Positions 57,430 to 64,000 of a stretch of DNA of 64,000 nucleotides are shown in pieces. Source of the stretch: Sphingomonas zeae (lineage in GTDB: Bacteria > Pseudomonadota > Alphaproteobacteria > Sphingomonadales > Sphingomonadaceae). The stretch lies in the NCBI RefSeq assembly GCF_014197135.1, contig NZ_JACIFA010000008.1, forward strand, positions 1-64,000. The letters are read 5' to 3'. The notes under the pieces were generated by a model. The model saw nothing but the letters and a program-made list of their open reading frames with translations. It did not search any database and was not told the origin of the DNA. Made by a program: the position numbers and the translations under genes. The first letter of the stretch is position 1; every line of letters starts with the position of its first letter.

Positions 57430-58445
57430 AGGCGAACGCCAACCAGATTCGCCAGGCGCTGGGGCGCCCCTCCGCCGACATCCGCCTCTATCTGCTCCAC
57501 GGTCCCGACGAAGCGGGGGCGAGCGAGCTGGCGCGAATCCTGGCGAACGCGATGGGGCAGGATGCCGAGCGGATCGACCTCGATTCGGCGACGCTGAAGA
57601 GTGATCCCGCCCGGCTGACCGACGAAGCCGCATCCATGTCGCTGTTCGGCGGCCCGCGCCATATCCGCATCGCCAGCGTCGGCGAAGAGGGACTGGCGGC
57701 GTTCACCGCGCTGCTGGAGGCCGAGTCGGCAGGCAATCCGGTCGTCGCCATCGCACCGACGGTCAAGACGACCGCCAAGATCGTGAAGCTGGCGCTCGAC
57801 TCGCCGCGGGCGATGGCGTTCGGTTGCTACGCGCCGACGGCGGCGGATGCCGAGCGGCTGGCCACGACGATCGGTGGCGAGATGGGTTTGCGGCTGGCGG
57901 CCGGCGTGCCCGCGCGGCTGGTCGAGGCGGCGGCGGCCGATCGTTCGGTGATGATGCGCGAGCTGGAAAAGCTGGCGCTCTATCTCGATGCCGCCCCCGA
58001 CCGCCCGCGCGAGGTGGATCACGCCGCGATGGATGCGATCGGCGCCGATCTGGGCGAAGCCGAGATGGGTGATGCGGTCGAGGCCGTGGTCGAGGGCCGG
58101 GTCGGCGATCTGGGCGGCGAACTGGCCTTGCTGGATGAAGGCGGAGCGTCGCCGATTCCCTGGCTGCGCGCACTGGCCCGGCGGCTGGTTGCGCTGGCCG
58201 AGATGCGCGCCGATGTCGACGCGGGCGAGCCGGTCGAGGCGGTGATGAAGCGCCACCGCGTCTTCTTTCGCGACGAGGCCAAGACGGCACGCACGCTGCG
58301 CCGCTGGACCCCCGCCATGCTGGCCCGCGCGCTGGCCCGCATCCGCGCGGCCGAGCGCGCGGTGATGGCACCAAGCAATGCCGGGGCGGTGCTGGCCGAG
58401 TCGGAGGCGACGATCATCGCCCAGGGAATCGCGCGGCGCGGGTAA
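57426..58445 (+). CDS. holA: DNA polymerase III delta subunit
   Basis: 339 residues from a GTG inside the lptE stop. The N-terminal part YLLHGPDEAGASELARILANA is the AAA+-like opening block of HolA, followed by SLFGGPRHIRI and the helical C-terminal collar. It is part of the clamp loader. Called by order (leuS-lptE-holA) and fold. Confidence 0.93.
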   Translation: MKANANQIRQALGRPSADIRLYLLHGPDEAGASELARILANAMGQDAERIDLDSATLKSDPARLTDEAASMSLFGGPRHIRIASVGEEGLAAFTALLEAESAGNPVVAIAPTVKTTAKIVKLALDSPRAMAFGCYAPTAADAERLATTIGGEMGLRLAAGVPARLVEAAAADRSVMMRELEKLALYLDAAPDRPREVDHAAMDAIGADLGEAEMGDAVEAVVEGRVGDLGGELALLDEGGASPIPWLRALARRLVALAEMRADVDAGEPVEAVMKRHRVFFRDEAKTARTLRRWTPAMLARALARIRAAERAVMAPSNAGAVLAESEATIIAQGIARRG

Positions 58446-58466
58446 AGTTCAGAAGGCGAAGATGAT

Positions 58467-58601
58467 GTTCGCGCGGAGGCGCGGAGAACGCGGAGGTGTC
58501 CGGCTTGCCGCGATAGCGGCCCTCTTATCGCAACCGGGGTAAAAGCGTCCCAACTTACCCCCAGGCGATTCCTCTCCGCGTCTTCGCGTCTCCGCGCGAA
58601 C
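58467..58601. repeat. Family D inverted repeat between holA and ribA
   Basis: Arms at 58467-58496 (GTTCGCGCGGAGGCGCGGAG...) and 58571-58601 (...CGCGTCTCCGCGCGAAC) are inverted copies, each made of short GCGGAG units, with a 75-bp interior. It occupies most of the 185-bp gap between convergent genes. Confidence 0.75.
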
Positions 58602-58630
58602 CATTTCTCTGGGAGAAGGCGAAACGCCGT

Positions 58631-59680
58631 TTAAAGCTGATGCCCGGTCCGGTCGCGCTTGGTCGCCAGATAGCGTTCGTTATGCGGATTGGGCGGCAGG
58701 CTGTGCGCGACCCGTTCGACCACCTTTACCCCCGCCGCGTTCAGCCCCGCCACTTTGGCCGGGTTGTTGGTCAGCAGACGCACCTTGTCCTGTTTCATCA
58801 GGGTCAGCATCCGTGCCGCCACGCCGAAGTCGCGCGCATCGATCGCGAAACCCAGCCGCGTATTGGCGTCGACCGTGTCGAACCCTTGATCCTGAAGCTG
58901 ATAGGCGCGCAGCTTGTTGACCAGCCCGATGCCGCGCCCTTCCTGCCGCAGATAGAGCAATATGCCCCAGCCCGCCTCGGCGATGGCATGGATCGCGGCG
59001 TGAAGCTGCGGCCCGCAATCGCATTTCAGGCTGCCGAGCACATCCCCGGTCAGGCACTCGCTGTGCAGCCGCACCAGCGGCGGCTGGCCATTGGGCTGGC
59101 CGATCAGCAGCGCGACATGCTCGCCCGCCGCATGGGGCGAGCGAAAGGCGACGATCTCGGCATCCTCCGCGCCCGCCACGGGCAGGCGCGCGCGGGTGGC
59201 GATGGCCAGCGCCTCGGCATTTTCATGCGCGGCGATGTCGGCGAGCGAAATTGCCGCCTCGACGCCGGTGCCGCCCAGAAAGAAGGCGGGCAGCATCCCG
59301 GCGATCCGCGCGAACCGGATCGCCGCCGCCGCGACCGCCGGATCGGGCAGGGGGAGGGCACGGAACGGTCCTTTGAGCGGGGTGGCGAGATCGAATTGCG
59401 GATCGGCGAGCGCGGTCGCGGCGGCGAAGTCGATCCAGGGCGCACGCTCGACCAGCACGGCAGCGTCGGGATCGGCGGCCTCGACCTGATTGGTCAGCTT
59501 CAGCGTCGCGGCACGCCCGGCCGAGATCAGCACCGGCGCGCGGGCCTCAGGATCGAAGGCGGCCAGACGCAGCGGATCGGCCGTCTCGACCGCGAGCAAA
59601 GGCTGGCCCGCGATCGCGATCGGCCAGCCCCGGCGCAGCGCATCGATCGCCCGCGCGGCTGCCTTCGGATCGGCGTTCAA
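58631..59680 (-). CDS. ribA: GTP cyclohydrolase II with extra N-terminal domain
   Basis: 349 residues from TTG 59680 (TTGA overlap with xth). The RibA domain covers about 165-349: VRLHSECLTGDVLGSLKCDCG (zinc cysteines), REQRGIGL-like LRQEGRGIGLVNKLRAY, and DKVRLLTNNPAKVAGL. It opens riboflavin synthesis by converting GTP. The first 160 residues (AIDALRRGWPIAI ...) look like an eroded RibB (dihydroxybutanone phosphate synthase) domain, without the acidic DREDEGDL motif. The start is not certain. Confidence 0.88.
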   Translation of the reverse strand: MNADPKAAARAIDALRRGWPIAIAGQPLLAVETADPLRLAAFDPEARAPVLISAGRAATLKLTNQVEAADPDAAVLVERAPWIDFAAATALADPQFDLATPLKGPFRALPLPDPAVAAAAIRFARIAGMLPAFFLGGTGVEAAISLADIAAHENAEALAIATRARLPVAGAEDAEIVAFRSPHAAGEHVALLIGQPNGQPPLVRLHSECLTGDVLGSLKCDCGPQLHAAIHAIAEAGWGILLYLRQEGRGIGLVNKLRAYQLQDQGFDTVDANTRLGFAIDARDFGVAARMLTLMKQDKVRLLTNNPAKVAGLNAAGVKVVERVAHSLPPNPHNERYLATKRDRTGHQL

Positions 59681-60459
59681 AAATCGAATTCCGTCATGAT
59701 CGGGATATGGTCGGAGGGTTTCAGCCAGCTGCGGCATCCCTCGAACACCTGATGCGACACCGCCTTTTCGGCCACGTCGCGGGTGGCCCACATATGGTCG
59801 AGCCGCCGCCCGCGATCCGACGCCGCCCAGTCCTTTGCGCGGTAACTCCACCAAGTATAGAGACGCTCCGGCGCGGGGATGAAGTGGCGGCCCAGGTCGA
59901 CCCAGTCGTTCGACGCCTGGAGCTTGCCCAGCGTCTCCACCTCGATGGGGGTATGGCTGACCACGTCGAGCAACTGCTTGTGGCTCCACACGTCCGATTC
60001 GAGCGGCGCGATGTTGAAGTCGCCGGTCAGGATGGTGGGGCAGTCGAGCTTTCCCGACCATTCGATCATGCGGCCGAGGAAATCGAGCTTCTGGCCGAAT
60101 TTCGGGTTCACCTCGCGGTCGGGCACGTCGCCGCCCGCCGGGATATAGACATTCTCCAGCCGCACGCCGCCCGGCAGTCGGATGCCGACATGCCGCGCCT
60201 CGGCATTGGCCTGCCAGTCGAGGCGGTCGTCCTCGGTGATCGGCACCTTCGACACGATCGCGACGCCGTGGTGCATCCGCTGGCCATGGATGATGATGTG
60301 GTCGTAACCCAGCGAGCGGAACAGGTCGAAGGGGAAGTCGTCGTCGACCACCTTCGTCTCCTGAAGACACAGTATGTCGGGCGCCGCTTCCTTCAGGAAT
60401 TGCTCGACGATCGCGGCGCGGAAACGCACCGAATTGATGTTCCAGGAGGCGATTTTCAC
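59677..60459 (-). CDS. xth: Exodeoxyribonuclease III
   Basis: 260 residues from GTG 60459 (VKIASWNINSVR). AP endonuclease motifs: LCLQETKV, RLENVYIPAGG, TGDFNIAPLESDVW, and RLDHMWATRD plus SDHIPIM for the catalytic His. It cuts abasic sites and removes 3' blocks. It is co-transcribed with ribA. Confidence 0.95.
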   Translation of the reverse strand: MKIASWNINSVRFRAAIVEQFLKEAAPDILCLQETKVVDDDFPFDLFRSLGYDHIIIHGQRMHHGVAIVSKVPITEDDRLDWQANAEARHVGIRLPGGVRLENVYIPAGGDVPDREVNPKFGQKLDFLGRMIEWSGKLDCPTILTGDFNIAPLESDVWSHKQLLDVVSHTPIEVETLGKLQASNDWVDLGRHFIPAPERLYTWWSYRAKDWAASDRGRRLDHMWATRDVAEKAVSHQVFEGCRSWLKPSDHIPIMTEFDF

Positions 60460-60560
60460 GGCAAGCGATGTAGCGGGGGCGGGGGGATGAGACAAGATTA
60501 CCCCGTGCCCCACAATTCCTCCCCTTGCAGGAGAGGAATAAGCGACCTCAAAACGGAAAG

Positions 60561-60590
60561 GCCCCCGCTCCGGGGGCATGGAGCGAGGGC
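60561..60590 (-). terminator. Strong hairpin with T-tract, minus strand
   Basis: Arms GCCCCCGCTCC (60561-60571) and GGAGCGAGGGC (60580-60590) pair 10 of 11. Read on the minus strand the stem is followed by CTTTCCGTTTT. A shorter, competing stem (GCCCCCG/CGGGGGC, 60561-60577) overlaps it. It lies about 140 bp past the lolA stop and may end lolA or a separate small RNA. Confidence 0.65.
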
Positions 60591-60690
60591 CGACCTAGCG
60601 TTCGTCACGCAGGCGGGATGAGGATGCTCGTCCGAGCAACAGGGGGGAATCTCGAAGGCCCCTCAACCGCAACGCCTTGATAGGGCAGCG
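60591..60690 (-). ncRNA. Candidate structured small RNA between lolA and xth
   Basis: On the minus strand the sequence upstream of the terminator at 60561-60590 can fold: GAGGGGCC (near 60665) pairs with GGCCCTC (near 60588), with an internal TGCTC-ggac-GAGCA hairpin (about 60625-60638). This gives a closing stem, an internal bulge and a terminal stem, resembling 6S RNA in outline only. No promoter is clear. This is a weak candidate. Confidence 0.25.
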
Positions 60691-60728
60691 AACCTGTCGC
60701 CCGGATGAATGAAACGGCCCGCCCGCGT

Positions 60729-61361
60729 TCAGTTACGCGCGGCACTTCTCCGCGGGTCGTTGAATCGGAACGCCTTGTCGTCCACCGGCACGCCGAAACG
60801 CTGGTTGGACAGGCGAATCGTCGTCCGGTTGTTCTGACTGTCGAGCGCGACCCAGCCCTGCATCATCAACCCGCCGGGCGCGGCGGCATCGCGCGCGAAG
60901 ACCAGGGTGATCTTGCCATATTCGGGATGCTTGGGATCGTTGGCCTCGACCGAGAGCAGGCGCGGGTCGGCGCTCGGCACCACCTTGGCATAACGACCGA
61001 TATCGCGGCTGGGGTCGAGCAGCACGCCCAGCGGCGAATTCTTGATCGGCCAGCGCTGAACCTGCTTGACCGAATAATCGATGAAGGTCAGCGCGCCGCC
61101 GTCCGCCACGATCAGCAGGGGCACGCCCTTTTCATACTGAAACCGGATTTTGCCGGGCTTTTTCATGGTCAGCGTGCCGGTCAGAACCTTGCCCGCCCGG
61201 TCGGTCTGGGTGAAATCGGCGGTCATCGTCTGCACCGACTGCAGGTGACGCTGCACCGCCGCCAGGTCGCCACTGGCTTGCGCAAAGGCAGGCACGGGCG
61301 CGGCGACCATCGCCATGGCGGTCGGCGCCAGCAGGGCGGACGCCATCATCGAACGGATCAT
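60729..61361 (-). CDS. lolA: Outer-membrane lipoprotein carrier protein LolA-like
   Basis: 210 residues. It starts at ATG 61361, with AGGAG 7 bp before; a TTG at 61364 is the alternative. It has a signal peptide (APVPAFAQA) and the LolA pattern: LQSVQTMTADFTQTDRAGKVLTGTL, KKPGKIRFQYEKGVPLLIVADG, TFIDYSVKQVQRWPI. LolA carries lipoproteins through the periplasm. The length matches the family. Confidence 0.9.
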   Translation of the reverse strand: MIRSMMASALLAPTAMAMVAAPVPAFAQASGDLAAVQRHLQSVQTMTADFTQTDRAGKVLTGTLTMKKPGKIRFQYEKGVPLLIVADGGALTFIDYSVKQVQRWPIKNSPLGVLLDPSRDIGRYAKVVPSADPRLLSVEANDPKHPEYGKITLVFARDAAAPGGLMMQGWVALDSQNNRTTIRLSNQRFGVPVDDKAFRFNDPRRSAARN

Positions 61362-61428
61362 CAAAACACTCCTTTGGGCACGCCTGTCCTTGCGCGCCGC
61401 CTATTGAATGGGCCGTGAATTTCCAGCG

Positions 61429-62829
61429 TTACAGGGTAAAGGCGGCCTTCAGCCCCAAGATCGTCACGTCATCGGCCTGCGAATAGCCGCCGGGATGGTG
61501 GACGAATTGGACGTTGGGCCGCATCTCCAACCATTCGGCGGGGTGGATGCTGTAATAGACTTCCGCCGCATATTCCGACCCCTGCACGGCGGGTCGGGTC
61601 GGGTCGAGCCGCTGGCCGTCCGCGACGCGGTTGTTCACATGAGTCCGCGCCACGCCGAAGCCCAGCACGTCGCCGGGCACGGCGGGGACCAGCCCCTTGT
61701 AGAACAGGCCCGCCGCGACCTGATTGTCGGTGACGCTGGTCGCGCGATCGGCCTGGGTTGCGTTCAGGAAGACGCTGAGGCCGTTCTCCGCCTTGCCGTC
61801 CTTCGTCTCGCCGGTCAGCTGTTGCTGGATGTTGATATAGACGCCGTAGCGGCTGCTGCGTTCGAGCGGCGCGAGGCCTGTGATGGCGATGGGGCGGCGG
61901 TTCACGTCGAGGAACACGTCGGGGGCGTCCGCCGTCGCGATCCATCCGCCCAGCTTGTACGACCCGATCCGTCCGGCGGTAGGGTTGTTGATCCAGCCCA
62001 CTTCGGCCGGAACCAGCACGCCGGTCGCGCCCTTGAAATGGCCGATGAAGAAATCATTGTCGAGGTTGCGCGGGTTGATCTCATAGACCGCGCCCTGAAC
62101 ATACAGGTCATCGCGCGGTTCGTAGCGCAGCCGGGCGCCCCACTGGCTGATCGGCCAGTTCTGCCAATAGTCGCCGACCAGATTGCCCGGCTGCGCACCG
62201 CAGAAGCTGAGGTTCATGAAGTGGCAGGAGAAGATCGCGAAATCCTCGCCCGGATTGGTGCGCCCTAGTTTCAGCTCGAAGCGATCGCCGATCCGCTGTT
62301 CGTACCAGAACTGGGTCAGGCGCAGCGTCTGGCCCCGGCCATAGACCTCCTGCACCTGTTGCAGCGTGCCCAAATTCGCATCGTCGCTGAGGTTGCGGCC
62401 GCGGCGATAGGTAAGGGTGGCCTGGAACGCGCCGCCCTTCAGCCCCATCACCTTTTCCAGATCGAACAGCGCGCCCGCGTCGAACTGCCCCGTCTCGCGG
62501 AACAGCGTCTTGCGCCCGCCGGTGACGTTCGCGGCGCTTTCCGAGGCGTAGCGCGCAGTGACGGTGATGCCGCGCTCGTTCAGGCGGGTGCGGATATCGT
62601 GCCAGTCGCCGATGATCCCCGGCGGCGGCGCGCGGCGCGTATCGGCGGTAATCGCCGACGGCGCGCTGTCGGAAGGGCGAACCGGGCGGCGGCGGGCAGG
62701 GGGACGCTGCGTATCACCGGCGGCGGCATCGGGGGTGACGCGGGCGGCGGTCGGTACGGGATCGGTCGTCTGCTGGGGGGCCAGCGGAGCCGCCATCAAC
62801 AGCGGCGTCCAGATCATCGTCGTCAGCAT
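61429..62829 (-). CDS. Carbohydrate porin, OprB family
   Basis: 466 residues with a signal peptide, a proline/arginine-rich linker (about 20-70), then the OprB start (GIIGDWHDIRTRLNERGITVTARY). Barrel strands alternate through to the C-terminal Phe-containing strand (ILGLKAAFTL). Motifs such as FELKLGRTNPGEDFAIFSC and NGLSVFLNATQADR fit OprB sugar porins. It could take up glucose or the sugars from the hydrolase cluster, but that is inference. lolA follows after 67 bp. Confidence 0.88.
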   Translation of the reverse strand: MLTTMIWTPLLMAAPLAPQQTTDPVPTAARVTPDAAAGDTQRPPARRRPVRPSDSAPSAITADTRRAPPPGIIGDWHDIRTRLNERGITVTARYASESAANVTGGRKTLFRETGQFDAGALFDLEKVMGLKGGAFQATLTYRRGRNLSDDANLGTLQQVQEVYGRGQTLRLTQFWYEQRIGDRFELKLGRTNPGEDFAIFSCHFMNLSFCGAQPGNLVGDYWQNWPISQWGARLRYEPRDDLYVQGAVYEINPRNLDNDFFIGHFKGATGVLVPAEVGWINNPTAGRIGSYKLGGWIATADAPDVFLDVNRRPIAITGLAPLERSSRYGVYINIQQQLTGETKDGKAENGLSVFLNATQADRATSVTDNQVAAGLFYKGLVPAVPGDVLGFGVARTHVNNRVADGQRLDPTRPAVQGSEYAAEVYYSIHPAEWLEMRPNVQFVHHPGGYSQADDVTILGLKAAFTL

Positions 62830-62906
62830 TGCCCCGTTTCCCTGAACCTTATCGTTGCGCGAGCCAAACGATCGGGCGGAAAAAAGGTGCCGTAAACGTC
62901 AATCTT

Positions 62907-63025
62907 CCCCGGCACGGGGAGGGGGACCATGCGCAGCATGGTGGAGGGGGCGTGCCGCAAGGACTGTCCTATGGAGCAGCCCCCCTTCCGTCAGGCCTCC
63001 GGCCTGCCACCTCCCCGTGCCGGGG
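62907..63025. repeat. Family C palindromic repeat
   Basis: Arms CCCCGGCACGGGGAGG (62907-62922) and CCTCCCCGTGCCGGGG (63010-63025) are perfect inverted copies separated by 87 bp that hold a second pair (ACCATGCGCAGCATGGT). The element lies between the OprB gene start and msrB stop. The remaining 80 bp before the porin start shows no obvious promoter. Confidence 0.8.
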
Positions 63026-63034
63026 GGGATCAGG

Positions 63035-63508
63035 TCAGCCCTGTTCCGCCGCGCGGACCTGATCCACATAATCCCCGTAACCCTGCGCCTCCATCTCGCC
63101 CAGCGGCACGAAGCGCAGCGAGGCCGAGTTGATGCAGTAGCGCAGGCCCCCGCGATCGCGCGGGCCGTCGGGGAAGACATGGCCGAGATGGCTGTCGCCA
63201 TGCGCCGAGCGCACTTCGGTGCGCACCATGCCGTGGGTGGTATCGCGCAGTTCGTTGACATGCGCGGGCTCGATCGGCCGGGTGAAGCTGGGCCAGCCGC
63301 AATGCGAATCGAACTTGTCGGCGGATGCGAAGAGCGGCTCGCCCGAGACGATATCGACATACAGGCCCGGCTCACGGGTATGAAGATATTCGCCGGTGCC
63401 GGGGCGCTCGGTGCCGCTTTCCTGCGTCACATAATATTGCTCGGGCGTCAGCTTGGCGAGCGCTTCCTCGGTCTTGGCATAACGGGTGTCGGGGCGGGCG
63501 TCGGCCAT
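63035..63508 (-). CDS. msrB: Peptide-methionine (R)-S-oxide reductase MsrB
   Basis: 157 residues. The MsrB core runs from [15 protein letters not shown] through [11 protein letters not shown] to [17 protein letters not shown] and [13 protein letters not shown]; the catalytic Cys is in RYCIN and the resolving Cys in SHCGW. The paired CxxC zinc motifs of the zinc-type enzyme are missing. It reduces methionine-R-sulfoxide. The start [10 protein letters not shown] is at 63508. Confidence 0.94.
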   Translation of the reverse strand: MADARPDTRYAKTEEALAKLTPEQYYVTQESGTERPGTGEYLHTREPGLYVDIVSGEPLFASADKFDSHCGWPSFTRPIEPAHVNELRDTTHGMVRTEVRSAHGDSHLGHVFPDGPRDRGGLRYCINSASLRFVPLGEMEAQGYGDYVDQVRAAEQG

Positions 63509-63529
63509 GGGAATGTCCTTTCCGTGGAT

Positions 63530-64000
63530 TCAGGCAGCAGCAGGTTCGGCGGCGATCTGGCGCAGCGCCTGCTCGAAGGATTCGGGCGGCTGTCCGCCCG
63601 AGATGAGATAGCGGTTGTCGATCACGATGGCGGGCACCGACTGGATGCCGCGCCCCTGCCACAGCCGCTCCGCCTCGCGAACTTCGGCGGCATAGCGGTC
63701 GGACGACAGGATCGCGGCGGCTTCCGCGGCATCCAGTCCGGCGCGGGTGACGGCAGCGATCAGCACGTCATGGTTCGAGATGGCCTGCCCATGCGTGAAG
63801 TAGCTGTCGAACAGCGCGTGTTTCAGCGCCGCCTGCCGTCCTTCGAGCTCCGCCCATTGGAGCAGCCGGTGCGCGTCGAAGCTGTTATAGATGCGCGCAT
63901 CGTCGGCCATCGCCATGGTGAAGCCGACCGACGCCGCCCGCTCGCGGATATTGGCGCGGTTGGCGGCGGATTGTTCGGGCGTCGCGCCATATTTGCGGCC
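63530..64000 (-). CDS. FrnE-like DsbA family oxidoreductase (partial, N-terminus cut)
   Basis: 157 residues are visible, running off the right edge; the open frame continues through 64000. The thioredoxin-fold part with its helical insert is present (FTMAMADDARIYNSFDAHRLLQWAELEGRQ, GIQSVPAIVIDNRYLISGGQPPESFEQAL). The cis-Pro motif is SVPAIV. The CxxC active site would be in the missing N-terminal part. It starts 21 bp upstream of msrB, suggesting a shared redox-repair transcript. The call is of the FrnE (2-hydroxychromene-like) DsbA group. Confidence 0.88.
   Translation of the reverse strand, partial: GRKYGATPEQSAANRANIRERAASVGFTMAMADDARIYNSFDAHRLLQWAELEGRQAALKHALFDSYFTHGQAISNHDVLIAAVTRAGLDAAEAAAILSSDRYAAEVREAERLWQGRGIQSVPAIVIDNRYLISGGQPPESFEQALRQIAAEPAAA

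Overview
This is a GC-rich, gene-dense chromosomal window that reads as a Sphingomonas-type alphaproteobacterium (order Sphingomonadales). The grounds are the gene families and gene orders: CarD with a seven-iron ferredoxin and a SUV3-type helicase; TSUP next to TIGR02186; bamE, a cytochrome bc1 chaperone and DUF177; DUF3576, leuS, lptE and holA; and the origin-type order dnaQ-coaE-aroE-maf-ppsR // hemE-hemJ-rho ... mnmE-mnmG-rsmG-parA-parB. No rRNA, tRNA, CRISPR array, prophage or insertion sequence was recognised.

Layout. Positions 1-18.4 kb hold the end of etfA, an MFS exporter, a reduced NfrB/NfrA-like exopolysaccharide pair, a TSUP/TIGR02186 pair, HerA, an M23 endopeptidase, the SUV3-like helicase with an S4 protein, FdxA, CarD, two DUF2807 adhesin-like proteins, an alpha/beta hydrolase and a membrane PQQ glucose dehydrogenase. 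Positions 18.5-26.4 kb hold four secreted glycoside hydrolases (GH43, GH51, GH2, GH30) that together fit breakdown of type II arabinogalactan side chains. Positions 26.4-33.3 kb are a leftward housekeeping block: an MmcB-like protein, a SleB-type hydrolase, DUF1491, a thioesterase, ptsN, hpf, dnaQ, coaE, aroE, maf and ppsR.

The centre of interest is 33.26-50.4 kb. The ppsR-hemE gap carries a perfect DnaA box, near matches, an AT-rich tract and ten GANTC (CcrM-type) sites in about 243 bp, so it is very probably the chromosomal origin. hemE seems to start at a CTG just beside the AT-rich tract. Three parS-like sites lie at 42.2, 46.2 and 48.7 kb, next to or inside lysK, mnmE/mnmG and rsmG, just before parA-parB. 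Origin and segregation machinery therefore sit within 17 kb.

Positions 50.6-64 kb hold a HAD phosphatase, YggS, a TenI/ThiE-like protein, two poorly known secreted or outer-membrane proteins, DUF3576-leuS-lptE-holA, ribA and xth, lolA, an OprB-type porin, msrB and the end of a FrnE-like DsbA protein. Several gaps contain interspersed palindromic repeats of four recognisable families, which look like small mobile or structural intergenic elements typical of sphingomonad chromosomes. All assignments come from reading the sequence and remembered family features; no database search was run.
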